Below, in pieces: positions 28,958 through 37,840 of a DNA stretch of 64,000 nt (the stretch's first letter is position 1; every line of letters starts with the position of its first letter). Position numbers and translations under genes: made by a program. A model generated the notes under the pieces. The model had not been told where the DNA came from and did not search any database. It was given only the letters and a program-made list of their open reading frames with translations. The DNA lies in assembly GCA_007994965.1 (NCBI GenBank), contig VOPW01000001.1, positions 2,418,001 to 2,482,000 on the forward strand, given 5' to 3'. Origin of the DNA: Piscinibacter aquaticus (GTDB taxonomy: Bacteria; Pseudomonadota; Gammaproteobacteria; Burkholderiales; Burkholderiaceae_C).

Positions 28958-31142
28958 AGTTGCGGATGCGCGCGTAGAGCGCGGTGGCGCGTCGCGTCGC
29001 GGCCTCGAGGTCTTCGAGCATCGGCGTGACCGACGGCGCCATGTCGCCGTCGGCGATGTCCATCGCCGCCAGGCTGGCGCTGGCCAGAATCGCGCTCATC
29101 AGTTCGTCAGGCTCGCGTTTGCCATTGCCGTTGCCGTTGCCATTGCCGCCGAAGGCCGACAGCGCCGGCGCCACCTGCGCCAGCGCCGCTTCGAGGTGCT
29201 CGCGGGCCCGCATCGCGCGGCGCGCCTCGGTCAGGTCGTCGAGGATCAGGATGAAGCCGAGCGTCGTGCCGTCGCGGGCGGGCACCACCTCGGCTCGCAC
29301 GGCCACCGGCGTGGCACGCTCGCCGGCCAGCGTCAGCTCGGCGCGCCAGGCGTGGCCCTCGGCGACCATCGCCGCGAAGCCGTGCCGCGCGGCCTCGCGC
29401 TCGGCGAAGGTCGCGGCCACCGCGTCGAGGTCGGCCACCTCCTCGCGCGTGCGGCCGGCCGTGCGCAGGAAGGCTTCGTTGACGAACAGCGTGCGCTGGC
29501 GCCCGTCGCACACCAGCACCGGCTCGTCGGAGCTGACCACACGCGAGCGCACCTGGGACAGCTGATGCTCGGCAATCAGCAGCCGCACCGCATTGACCTG
29601 CACGATGATGTCGACCAGCGACGCGCCGATCGCCCGCGCCAGCGCCAGCTCGCTGCCGCTCCATGGCATTGCGGTGCCGCGCACCAGTTCCGACTGTGCG
29701 GCGAAGGAACTGCGCGGCGAGAGTTCCATCGGGTTGGTCGCGATCACCGCCTTGGCCGGGTTGCCGGCCCAGGTCACGGTCAGCAGCTGTTCCTTGCGGA
29801 ACCACATCAGGTAATCGGGCCGGTCGCTCGCCAGCCGCGCCGCGATCACGCCGCTGGCGGTGGGCGTCACCGCCGCGAGCGCCGGATTGGCGCGCTCGAC
29901 CGACGAGCAGTGGAACAGCCGCTCGTCAGACGGCGTCTGCGCCTGCACCCACTGCTGCAGCGCGCGCAGCTGCGGTGTCGAGGGCACCTCGCCGGTGGTC
30001 AGGATCTCGTCGTCGGTGAACAGCGCGGCGCCGGTGGCATCCAGCGGCTGCAGCAGCGTGCGCGGGTTGCGCAGCAGCGCGAGCCGCCAGTCGCCTTCGG
30101 TAGAGGTGGCCTCCACCGTGCGCTGCTCGAGCCGGCGCACCTGGATCGCCACCTGCGCGTAGGCATAGTTCTCGATCGCCGCGATGCGCGTGGAAGCCAC
30201 CTCGGCGAGCAGGTCGCAGGCCGCACGCACGGCGTAGCGCAGGTTGAACGGCCGGTAGTGGTGGCAGGCGATCAGGCCCCACAGCTGGCCCTCTCGCACC
30301 AGCGACACGACCAGTGTCGCGGTGACGCCCATGTTGCGCAGGTACTGCAGGTGCAGCGGGGACATGCTGCGCAGCGCGCACATCGACATGTCGAGCTCGG
30401 TGCCCAGCCCCGGCACCAGGCGCGGCACCAGCTCGGCGGCGCGATAGTCGACGTCGACCAGCAGCCGGACGCGATTGCGCAGATAGAGCTCGCGGGCACG
30501 CTGCGGGATGTCGGTGGAAGGGTAGTGATGGCCGAGCAGCGCCTCGAGCCTCGGATCGCGCGCCTCGGCGATCACCTTGCCGTGGCCTTCGGGGTCGAAC
30601 TTGTAGACCATCACCCGGTCGTAGCCGGTGATCTCGCGCACGCAGCGCACCACCGCATCGGCCAGCGTGCCGAGCGTCGAGGCCGAGCCGAAGCGCTGCA
30701 CGGCGAGGTTCAGCTGGTTGCGCAGGCTGTCGCCATCGATGTCGGCCACCGGCACGGCACCGGAGGGGGCGCTCAGCGGCTCGATTTCCACCACCAGCGC
30801 CTGGCCGGGCACACGATGCACCACGCCCTCGAAGCCCGCCGGCGCGCCGTCGACCTCGATGGCGCAGCGCAGCGGCACCGGCTCGTCGAGGTGCGCCTCC
30901 GCGGCGACGCGCGCCACCTGCTCCGACAGGTCGCCACCGAGCGAAGTCAGCGCCTGGCCGAGCAGCGATTCGACCGGCCGGCCGAGCAGCGCCCCCGTGT
31001 TGGCACTGGCCTGCATCACCACCAGCCCGGGCTCGCGCACACTGAGCAGCACGCCATGCGGCTGGACCGAGCCGGCGAGGTGGATGAGCTCGCGCTCGCA
31101 GTTGGTCAGATCGGCCTGGCCGAACGCCGGATGGGTCTTCAC
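28947..31142 (-). CDS. bphP: Bacteriophytochrome without histidine kinase (PAS-GAF-PHY-PAS-helix)
   Basis: 731 aa starting at GTG 31142. The biliverdin-binding Cys is residue 15 (LTNCERELIHLAGSVQPHG). PAS spans about 20-120 and GAF about 135-310, with YPSTDIPQRARELY near residue 205. PHY spans about 320-510, with the tongue motif PRSSF near 476. A second PAS covers about 530-650. A GNGNGNGNG linker and a C-terminal helix follow. There is no DHp or kinase ATPase domain. This is the layout of BphP1 of Rhodopseudomonas/Bradyrhizobium, which binds and inactivates PpsR2 in red/far-red light. The GTG overlaps the stop of the PpsR-like gene (GTGA), so the two are translationally coupled. The gene is free of frame breaks. 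Confidence 0.93.
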   Translation of the reverse strand: MKTHPAFGQADLTNCERELIHLAGSVQPHGVLLSVREPGLVVMQASANTGALLGRPVESLLGQALTSLGGDLSEQVARVAAEAHLDEPVPLRCAIEVDGAPAGFEGVVHRVPGQALVVEIEPLSAPSGAVPVADIDGDSLRNQLNLAVQRFGSASTLGTLADAVVRCVREITGYDRVMVYKFDPEGHGKVIAEARDPRLEALLGHHYPSTDIPQRARELYLRNRVRLLVDVDYRAAELVPRLVPGLGTELDMSMCALRSMSPLHLQYLRNMGVTATLVVSLVREGQLWGLIACHHYRPFNLRYAVRAACDLLAEVASTRIAAIENYAYAQVAIQVRRLEQRTVEATSTEGDWRLALLRNPRTLLQPLDATGAALFTDDEILTTGEVPSTPQLRALQQWVQAQTPSDERLFHCSSVERANPALAAVTPTASGVIAARLASDRPDYLMWFRKEQLLTVTWAGNPAKAVIATNPMELSPRSSFAAQSELVRGTAMPWSGSELALARAIGASLVDIIVQVNAVRLLIAEHQLSQVRSRVVSSDEPVLVCDGRQRTLFVNEAFLRTAGRTREEVADLDAVAATFAEREAARHGFAAMVAEGHAWRAELTLAGERATPVAVRAEVVPARDGTTLGFILILDDLTEARRAMRAREHLEAALAQVAPALSAFGGNGNGNGNGKREPDELMSAILASASLAAMDIADGDMAPSVTPMLEDLEAATRRATALYARIRNFKG

Positions 31143-32508
31143 GGCGCTTCGCCTGCGTCTCCGTGTGGCGCGCGGCGATCGGCCAGCGCGACCTCGCTGA
31201 TGCCAAGCAGGCTGGCCGCCGCATGGGTGTCCCCGGCGCTGCGCTGCAGCGCGATGCGGATGAAGTGCTGCTCGGCCAGCGCCGTGGCCTGGCGCAGCAT
31301 CACCGGAAGCGGCGTGGTGCCGAGTTGCTCGCTCAGCCGCTTCCAGGCCTCGGCGAAGACGGCCTGCGCTTCGCTCAGCTCGGCAACACGCGGCACCGCC
31401 CGGTGCAGAACGAGGCCGATGCATTCGCGGTCGCCCTCGGTCAGCCGTGGCGCTGACGGCCACCGTGTCGCGGACGCCGGCATTCAGCGGCATCGCCTCG
31501 CGCTCGGCCAGACCCTCGCGGCGCACCTCGGCCAGCAGATCGTCGAGTTCCTGCGGCCCGCCCAGCCAGTCGGACACCGGCCGCCCGGTGAGCTCGGTGT
31601 CGTCGCGCGCCTGCAGCAGCGCGATGAAGGCGGCATCGCAGCTGAGCAGGCGGCCGCTGGAATCGGCCACGGCCGCGGCCTCGCGTTCGCCGCTGCCCGT
31701 CGTGCTGGCCGCCGGCAGCGCGGCCGAGCGCAGCCGCACCAGCAAGCGCTGCTCGTCACCGGCGCGGAAGGGAATCGCCGCCGCCACGCTGGAGGTGACC
31801 GGATCGCCGATCAGCCGGGCCCGCAGTTCCGACGGCCGGCCGCTGCTGCGCGCGCTGGTCAACAGCTCGCGCACCGCGCCGCGGGAGCGGTGGTCGAACA
31901 GCGCGTCGACGGCGCGGCCGGCCAATGCCGCGGCACCGCCGAGGCGCTGCGCGATGAGGCGGTTGGCGCGGACGATCGCCGTGCTCTGCGCATCGACCGT
32001 CAGCACACCGTCGGTCAGCACTGGGTAGAGCTGCCGCTCCTGCGACTCGACCGCGCGCCTTCCAGTAGCCCCGCTCCAGGTCCTGCTGGGCATCGAGGAA
32101 ACGCTGCTGGATGGCCGCGATGGCACGCAGGTCACGGCCGACGGCGATCACCGGGCCGTCGCGGCCGAGGCGGATCGCGGTGTAGGCGACCGGGATGTCG
32201 GCACCACCGGCACCGCTGTGGCTGATCTCGCGTCGGCGCGCCAGGCCGGTGCTGGTGACGTCGTTGAGCAGCGCCTCGACCTTGCGCCGCATCGGCGTGG
32301 CCACCGTGTCGGCCCAGGGCCGGCCGACCCACTCGGCCGCCGCAGGCGCCATCGGCTGCGCGCCCGACTGGGCCACGCTGCGGATCACACCGGATTCGTC
32401 CAGCACCAGCGCGATGTCGCTGGACAGGGACACAAAGGTCTGGGCGAGTTCCTGCGCCCAGGGTGCGAGAGCACCCAGATCATCCGTACTGCCCGAGCGT
32501 TCATTCAC
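31139..32508 (-). CDS. PpsR/CrtJ paralogue (PAS-PAS-HTH regulator), partner of bphP
   Basis: About 457 aa in repaired form, starting at GTG 32508 after an AGGAG site. The N-domain (LSSDIALVLDESGVIRSVAQ, EWVGRPWADTV, RKVEALLNDV, IAVGRDLRAIAAIQQRFLDA) aligns with PpsR at 36328. Two PAS-like segments and a Fis-type C-terminal HTH (THAAASLLGISEVALADR) follow. Breaks lie near 32057 and 31450, probably two-base losses. As written, the recognition helix ends in RRAPHGDAGEAP and stops at 31139. Restoring a CCTGG at about 31173 would give SEVALADRLARH, matching PpsR SRQSLYVKLRRH, but it opens the frame into bphP. The true C-terminus is therefore uncertain. Confidence 0.85.
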
Positions 32509-32596
32509 GCTGCTTCTCCTGGAGGCCGACGGGTTGGTGCTGCTGTCGTCGCTGGCGCATTCTATGCCCGGCCCTGGCACGGCGCCCTGCGAAATC

Positions 32597-32862
32597 TCAG
32601 CGTTTCCAGCGTTGGCGGAGGTCGACGAGATGGACCACGCCACCGGCGCTGAGCAGCAAGGCGATCCAGGGCCAAGGCGCGCCGGTCAGGGCGCAGCGCA
32701 GGGCCAGCACGAGCAGGATGCCGGCACCGATCATCGGCGCGAACACCCGAGGGGGCGGGCCGGCGCCGCTGCGCGCATGGCGCCGGCGAGCACCACGGCC
32801 TCGATCAGCAGCACCGCCAGAACCCGGTCGGCGGCGCGGCCGCTGGCGAAGAGGTCGTCCAC
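32597..32862 (-). CDS. Small membrane protein, about 88 aa
   Basis: Begins at GTG 32862 after GGAGG (DDLFASGRAADRVLAVLLIE / AVVLAGAMR). After a C-run break near 32750 it continues as VFAPMIGAGILLVLALRCAL, then TGAPWPWIALLLSAGGVVHL and DLRQRWKR. Three hydrophobic segments suggest an integral inner-membrane protein. It lies 20 bases downstream of bchP on the same strand, so it is the last gene of the bchG-bch2-bchP transcript. The family was not recognised. Confidence 0.6.
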
Positions 32863-32882
32863 GAGACCTCCGAGGCGCGCGA

Positions 32883-34082
32883 TCAGACGCGCGCCAGCCC
32901 GAGCAGGTGCGCCACGTCCTTGAAGAAGATGCGCACGTGGGCCATCGGCTTGCGGCGCACCAGTTCCTTGTTCATGTAGGCCTCGAAGGTCAGCTGCTGC
33001 ACGTCGCGGTCGCGGCAGATGCTGACGAAGCGCTCGCGGCGCTTGTCGCTCGAGTACCAGAATCGCTGCATGATGCCCAGCACGAAGAACACCTTGCCGT
33101 GCGCCTTCATGAAGCGCTTGCGCGCCTGCTGCAGCACGCGGGCGTCGCCCGTCGAGAGGAACAGCTGCCCCACTTCGGCGGCGATGCGGCCGCCGTACAT
33201 CGCGTAGTAGATGCCCTCGCCGGAGGCCGGTGCCACGACGCCGGCGGCATCGCCGGCCAGCAGCACGTCGCGCCCGTTCTCCCAGCGCGGCAGCGGCTTG
33301 AGCGGAATCGGAGCGCCCTCGCGGCGCAGCGTCTCGCAGCCCGCCAGCCCGGAGGCATCGCGCAGCGCCGCGGTGGCGCTGCGCAGCGAGAAGCCCTTGT
33401 CGGCACTGCCGGTGCCGATGCTCGCCGTCTCGCCGTGCGGGAACACCCAGCCGTAGAAGTCAGGCGAGAACTGGCCGTTGTAGACCACGTCGCAGCGCGT
33501 GGCCTCGTAGTCGGCGCCGGCCTGCGGCGCGCGTACGATCTCGTGGTAGGCGAAGACGAAGCTGCCTTCGTCGGAACGCGGCACCTCCTGGCGCGCCACC
33601 TCGGAGCGGGCACCGTCGGCGCCGATCACCAGCCGCGCCCTCACGCGCACCGGCATGCCGCCTTCGCCCAGACGATCGCGCGCGCTGTAGCGCACCACGG
33701 CCACGCCGTCGGCGCCGCGCTCGATTGCCTCGAAGCTGCCGCGCGCGCGCACCGCGCCGGCCATGGCCGCGCGCTCGCGCAGCCATTCGTCGAAGGGCCC
33801 TCGATCAACCATGCCGACGAAGCCGCCTTCGATCGGGATGTCGACCTTCGCGTCGCTCGGCGCCACCATGCGCGCGCAGCGGATGCGCGCGACCAGCAGA
33901 GAATCCGGGATCTCGAAATCGCGGATCAGCCGCGGCGGGATCGCGCCGCCGCAGGGCTTGATGCGGCCCTCGCGGTCGAGCAGCAGCACGCTGCGTCCGG
34001 CCTTGGCCAGTTCGTGGGCGGCGGTCGCACCGGCCGGCCCGCCGCCGATCACGACGGCATCGTAGGTGTCGAACTCGTCCAC
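32883..34082 (-). CDS. bchP: Geranylgeranyl reductase of bacteriochlorophyll synthesis
   Basis: Intact 399-aa FAD-dependent reductase that converts the geranylgeranyl tail of bacteriochlorophyll to phytyl in three steps. The N-terminal FAD motif is YDAVVIGGGPAGATAAHELA, and the second is VIGADGARSEVA. VLLAGDAAGVVAPASGEGIY is the GD motif. The GTG at 34082 follows AAGGAGAA and lies inside the 3' end of the upstream bch2 gene in another frame. The order bchG-bch2-bchP is as in other purple bacteria. Confidence 0.94.
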   Translation of the reverse strand: MDEFDTYDAVVIGGGPAGATAAHELAKAGRSVLLLDREGRIKPCGGAIPPRLIRDFEIPDSLLVARIRCARMVAPSDAKVDIPIEGGFVGMVDRGPFDEWLRERAAMAGAVRARGSFEAIERGADGVAVVRYSARDRLGEGGMPVRVRARLVIGADGARSEVARQEVPRSDEGSFVFAYHEIVRAPQAGADYEATRCDVVYNGQFSPDFYGWVFPHGETASIGTGSADKGFSLRSATAALRDASGLAGCETLRREGAPIPLKPLPRWENGRDVLLAGDAAGVVAPASGEGIYYAMYGGRIAAEVGQLFLSTGDARVLQQARKRFMKAHGKVFFVLGIMQRFWYSSDKRRERFVSICRDRDVQQLTFEAYMNKELVRRKPMAHVRIFFKDVAHLLGLARV

Positions 34083-35365
34083 AGGCTTCTCCTTGCGCGC
34101 CGCGGGCGCGACTCGGTCTCGATGCCGGCGGCCAGTGCCGCGGCCCAGATGAACAGCAGCGCCTCGACCGCGAACACGGTGCCGTAGGCGAGGCCGGTGT
34201 CGGCGATGAAGCGGCGGGCGATGTCGCTGGCCAGCGCGCCGGTCAGGCCGCCGATGCCGAAGGCGATCGCCTGCGAGGCGCCCCACAGGCCCATGCGCAC
34301 GCCTTCGCGCTGCGTGCGGCCCTGGCTGGCCATGCGCATCATCGAGCCGATGGCCGCGATGGAGAAGGCGCCATTGGCTGCGCCCAGCGCGAACACGGTG
34401 GCATGCAGCGGCCACGGCGGGCCGATCGCACCGGCGGCCACCAGGCCGGCCAGGGCCAGCGCCGAGGCGACGCAGCCGCCAATGGTCCAATGCCGCAGCG
34501 AGCCGATGTGCCAGCGGCTGCCGGCCAGCGCGGCCGCGATCATGCCCATCAGCACGCCGCCATGCTGCAGCCCCGAGAGCTGCGTGGTGGCCCCGGGCGT
34601 CAGCCCGAACACGGCACCGGCGAAGGGCTCGAGGATCAGGTCCTGGGCGCTGAAGGCGAGCATCGAGACGAAGACGAACACGGTGAAGCGCCGCGCCGCC
34701 GATTCGCGCCACACCTGCGCGAGCGCCTCGAAGAAGCGCAGCTGCGGCTCGGGCTCGGCCGCCGCACCAGCCTCGCCTTCGAGGCGCCACAGCGCCAGCG
34801 CGGCCACCATGCAGGCGATCAGGGCGACGGTTCCGCTGACGGCCACCAGCCGCTCGGGCGAATACGGCTCGAGAAAGCGCCCGGCCGTGCCCGCGGTGAC
34901 CGCGAAGCCGATGATCATCAGCATCCACACGATGGTCGCGGCCGGGGCGCGGCGCTCCGGTGCCACGCGCTTGGCCAGCAGCACCAGCAGCGAGGTGCCG
35001 CAGGCGCTGACGCCGAGGCCGACGAGGAAGAAGGCGACCGCCGCCAGCGCCGGGCCGGCGCTGCGCTGCGTGGCCATCCACGCCGTGGCCGTGGCAGCGA
35101 GCGTGCCGCCGGCTGCGAGTACCACCATGCCACCGAGGATCCAGGGCGTGCAGCGGCCGCTGCGGTCGGAGCCGAAGCCCATGCGCGGCCGGGTCAGCTG
35201 CACGGCGTAGTGGATCGCCACCAGCAGGCCCGGCACGAGTGCCGGCAGCGCGAGCTCGACCACCATCACGCGGTTCAGCGTCGAGGTTGTCAGCACGACG
35301 ATGGCGCCGAGCGCCATCTGCACCAGCCCGAGCCGCACGATGCCGAACCAGCCGAGCGGCGTCAT
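34049..35365 (-). CDS. Bch2/PucC-family major-facilitator protein
   Basis: 438 aa with 12 hydrophobic segments. The family signature VLTTSTLNRVMVVELALPAL near the N-terminus, the PRMGFGSDRSG loop and DLILEPFAGAVFGLTPGATT are shared with LhaA and PucC elsewhere in this window. Homologues (Bch2, 'orf428' in the bchG-bchP interval) are thought to move pigments or help assemble antenna. It is co-transcribed with bchG (gap of four bases) and overlaps bchP. The last 11 codons overlap bchP out of frame and may not be natural. Confidence 0.88.
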   Translation of the reverse strand: MTPLGWFGIVRLGLVQMALGAIVVLTTSTLNRVMVVELALPALVPGLLVAIHYAVQLTRPRMGFGSDRSGRCTPWILGGMVVLAAGGTLAATATAWMATQRSAGPALAAVAFFLVGLGVSACGTSLLVLLAKRVAPERRAPAATIVWMLMIIGFAVTAGTAGRFLEPYSPERLVAVSGTVALIACMVAALALWRLEGEAGAAAEPEPQLRFFEALAQVWRESAARRFTVFVFVSMLAFSAQDLILEPFAGAVFGLTPGATTQLSGLQHGGVLMGMIAAALAGSRWHIGSLRHWTIGGCVASALALAGLVAAGAIGPPWPLHATVFALGAANGAFSIAAIGSMMRMASQGRTQREGVRMGLWGASQAIAFGIGGLTGALASDIARRFIADTGLAYGTVFAVEALLFIWAAALAAGIETESRPRRARRSLWTSSTPTMPS

Positions 35366-35369
35366 GGCT

Positions 35370-36262
35370 TCATCCCGCCTGCGCCGCGGCGCGCAGCGCG
35401 AAGGCGCTGACCAGCATGCCCGACACGTACAGCGTCACGCCCAGCCCGCTGTACCGGTGGCGCGGCCCCGCGGGTCGGCCACGAAGCGGCGCATCAGCAG
35501 CATCTGCACGGCCAGCAGCGCGCCCACCGCGAGGGCATGGTTCTTCGCCTGCCAGCTCATCAGCAGCACGACGACGATGAACTGCGGCGCGGCCATCATC
35601 CAGCAGGCCATGTGCGCCGCCTGCACCTCGCCCAGGCGCACCGGCAACGAGCCGATGCCCATGCGGCGATCGCCTTCCATCGACTTGAAGTCGTTGAGCG
35701 TCATGATGCCGTGCGCGCCAAGGCTGTACAGCGCGGCCAGCGCCATCGAGCGGCCGTCGGGCAGCGCGCCGCCGGCCATCACGATCGCGCCCGTCACCCA
35801 CGCCGGGCCCTCGTAGCACAGGCCGCAGGCGGCGTTGCCCCACCAGCCGTTGCGCTTCAGCCGCAGCGGGGGTGCGCTGTACGCCCAGGCGAGCGCCAGG
35901 CCGAACAGCGCGGCGATGAAGCCCCAGGGCCCGAGCACGAGGGCGACAGCCAGCGACAGCGTCGTCCAGAGCACCGCGATGTACAGGCCCCAGCGGCCGG
36001 GCATGCGGCCGGAGGGAATCGGCCGGTGCGGCTCGTTGATCGCATCGACGTGGCGATCGAACCAGTCGTTCACCGCCTGGCTGGTGGCGCAGACCATCGG
36101 CCCGGCGAGCAGCACGCCCACCGCCACCAGCGCCCAGCGCTCGGCCCAGCTCTCGCCCGAGGCCACCGCGCCGCACGCGAAGGCCCACATGGGCGGGAAC
36201 CAGGTGATCGGCTTGAGCAGTTCGGCAACCGCCGAAGGAGCAGGAAGGGCCATGCGGTTCAT
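35370..36262 (-). CDS. bchG: Bacteriochlorophyll synthase (prenyltransferase)
   Basis: 297-aa UbiA-superfamily prenyltransferase attaching geranylgeranyl diphosphate to bacteriochlorophyllide a. The first Asp-rich motif is SQAVNDWFDRHVDAINEPHR (NDxxDxxxD), and the second region is GIMTLNDFKSMEGDRRMG. The N-terminal ELLKPITWFPPMWAFACG is typical of BchG/ChlG. A break near 35462 (CCAGG lost) separates the last helix LGVTLYVSGMLVSAFALRAA. ATG 36262 is chosen; a second ATG lies three codons in. A PpsR-type operator is just upstream. Confidence 0.93.
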
Positions 36263-36270
36263 TCTCGGCG

Positions 36271-36301
36271 TGACACTCTGGAGTGTCAACCGAGATTTAC
36301 A
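36271..36301 (-). promoter_or_regulatory. PpsR operator array before bchG
   Basis: Three half-sites lie 8 bases apart: TGACA (36271-36275), TGTCA (36284-36288) and TTACA (36297-36301). The last two form the classical TGT-N12-ACA PpsR/CrtJ box (TGTCAACCGAGATTTACA). The first two form a perfect palindrome, TGACACTCTGGAGTGTCA. The array is 8 bases upstream of the bchG start codon, so it could block the promoter or leader of bchG-bch2-bchP. Confidence 0.8.
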
Positions 36302-36327
36302 ACCGCAAAACCCTCAGGCGATCGGGA

Positions 36328-37761
36328 TCAACCCTCGTCGTCGCTCAGGTCGCCGATGCCGTGGCGGCGCAGCTTGACGTACAGGCTCTGGCGCGAGAGC
36401 CCGAGCATCTGGGCCGCCGAGGCGCGGTTGTCGCTGGTCATCTTCAGCGCCGTCTCGATGCACAGCTGCTCGATCAGGTCGGTGGTCTCTCCGACGATGT
36501 CCTTCAGCGGCACGCGCCCGACCAGCTCGGTCAGTTCGCCGGCGGTGCGCGGCAACTCGCCGGCGGCACGCGGTTCGGCGCTCAGCCGGCGGCCCACGTC
36601 GCGCACCGCGAAGGCCAGCACCGGCTTGCCGTCCTGCGTGGCGGCGGAGGCTGACACCTCGACCTCGGTGCTGGCGCCGTCCTCGCCGCGCAGCAGCGTG
36701 GAGAACATGCGCATGCTGCCGCGCTGGCGCACGGTCTGGATCAGCACGCCGAGCTCGACGCCCGTCCGGCCCAGCCAGCGGTCCAGCGGCTCGCCGCGCG
36801 CCTGCTCGTCGCTGCCGAGCTGAGCCAGCGCGAGGAAGGCCGCGTTGGCCATCTGGATGCGGCCGTCCTGGTCGGTGAAGACCAGCGCATCGGGCGCATT
36901 GCGCACGAAGTCGAGCAGCATCGAGGTCTCGGTCACCGGCGAGGCCGCGGCCGGCTCGGCGCCGACGCGGGCCAGCCGCACCAGCAGCAGCGAGGCGTCG
37001 TCCTGGCGGAAGCTGGACAGCGACACGGCCACGCGGCCGCCGCCATCGGCCAGTGCGGTGCGCACCACATCGGCGCGGCGCGCAGCCTTGGCTGCGGCCA
37101 GCGCGGCCTGCAACGGCTTGGCGTTGGGCGATTCGAACAGGGCGGTCAGCGAGCCACCGGCCAGACGGCGCGGCGCGCCGCCATTGCCGATCAGGGCCAC
37201 AGCGGCCGGGTTGGCCTCGAGGATGCGCAGGCTGCCGGCATCGACGATCAACACCGCCTCGGAAGAGGCCTGGAACAGGTGGCGGTAGCGGGTCTCGGCC
37301 TGGCGGAAACGCCAGTAGTCGCGCTCCATCGCCTGCTGGGCCTCGATCAGGCGCAGCTGCAGGGCCTCGGTGGCGCGCAGATCGCGGCCGAAGGCGATCG
37401 TGCGACCGGTGCCCTTGCCGCGCCCGGGCGGCGAGATCTGCACCGCGGAATACAGGATCGGCCAGTCGGAGCCGCTGGCCTGCGGGTGGTTGACACGGCG
37501 CCAGCGCGGCGGACCGGCCGCTTCCTTCAGCAGTGCCTCGACCTTGGCGCGGCTCTCCACGGTGACGATCTCGGCCCACGGCTGGCCGACCCAGTCGGCC
37601 ACCAGCGCGGCATCGAGGTCATCGCGGCCGATCACCACGTCCTGGATGACGCCGTGCGGATCGAGCAGCAAGGCGACGTCGCTGGCAGCGGCCACCATGC
37701 GCTGCACGGTGGCGGCGTCGAGGTCGCCCACCAGCGTGCGCGGCGCGACGCGCCGCTTCAC
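36328..37761 (-). CDS. ppsR: Photosynthesis regulator PpsR (CrtJ)
   Basis: Intact 477 aa. N-terminal PAS-like domain (VALLLDPHGVIQDVVIGRDD), linker helix LIEAQQAMERDYWRFRQAE, two PAS domains (LFQASSEAVLIVDAGSLRIL; FVRNAPDALVFTDQDGRIQM) and a C-terminal Fis-type HTH (NRASAAQMLGLSRQSLYVKL) followed by RRHG. A cysteine precedes the HTH (EQLCIETAL). PpsR binds TGT-N12-ACA boxes to repress, and in Rubrivivax also to activate, pigment and antenna genes in response to oxygen/redox. aerR lies immediately upstream on the same strand. Confidence 0.95.
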   Translation of the reverse strand: MKRRVAPRTLVGDLDAATVQRMVAAASDVALLLDPHGVIQDVVIGRDDLDAALVADWVGQPWAEIVTVESRAKVEALLKEAAGPPRWRRVNHPQASGSDWPILYSAVQISPPGRGKGTGRTIAFGRDLRATEALQLRLIEAQQAMERDYWRFRQAETRYRHLFQASSEAVLIVDAGSLRILEANPAAVALIGNGGAPRRLAGGSLTALFESPNAKPLQAALAAAKAARRADVVRTALADGGGRVAVSLSSFRQDDASLLLVRLARVGAEPAAASPVTETSMLLDFVRNAPDALVFTDQDGRIQMANAAFLALAQLGSDEQARGEPLDRWLGRTGVELGVLIQTVRQRGSMRMFSTLLRGEDGASTEVEVSASAATQDGKPVLAFAVRDVGRRLSAEPRAAGELPRTAGELTELVGRVPLKDIVGETTDLIEQLCIETALKMTSDNRASAAQMLGLSRQSLYVKLRRHGIGDLSDDEG

Positions 37762-37840
37762 GGGCGCTGCTCCTGATCATTGCCGCCGATGCGGGCCGTT
37801 GTTCCCATGTCTCTTCAACGTCCAGCGGCTGGACGAGATA

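Noticed and set aside
28947..32135. A 1062-residue frame joining a PAS regulator to the bacteriophytochrome
   Set aside because: The joined part is a shifted frame; BphP begins at GTG 31142, overlapping the regulator stop. A true fusion cannot be fully excluded because of possible indels at the junction, so it is noted as a finding instead.
37819..37835. Inverted repeat CGTCCAGC-G-GCTGGACG between aerR and ppsR as a terminator or operator
   Set aside because: A perfect 8-bp repeat, but with no T-run and no match to the PpsR half-site; it may only be a weak hairpin, so it was not listed as a feature.
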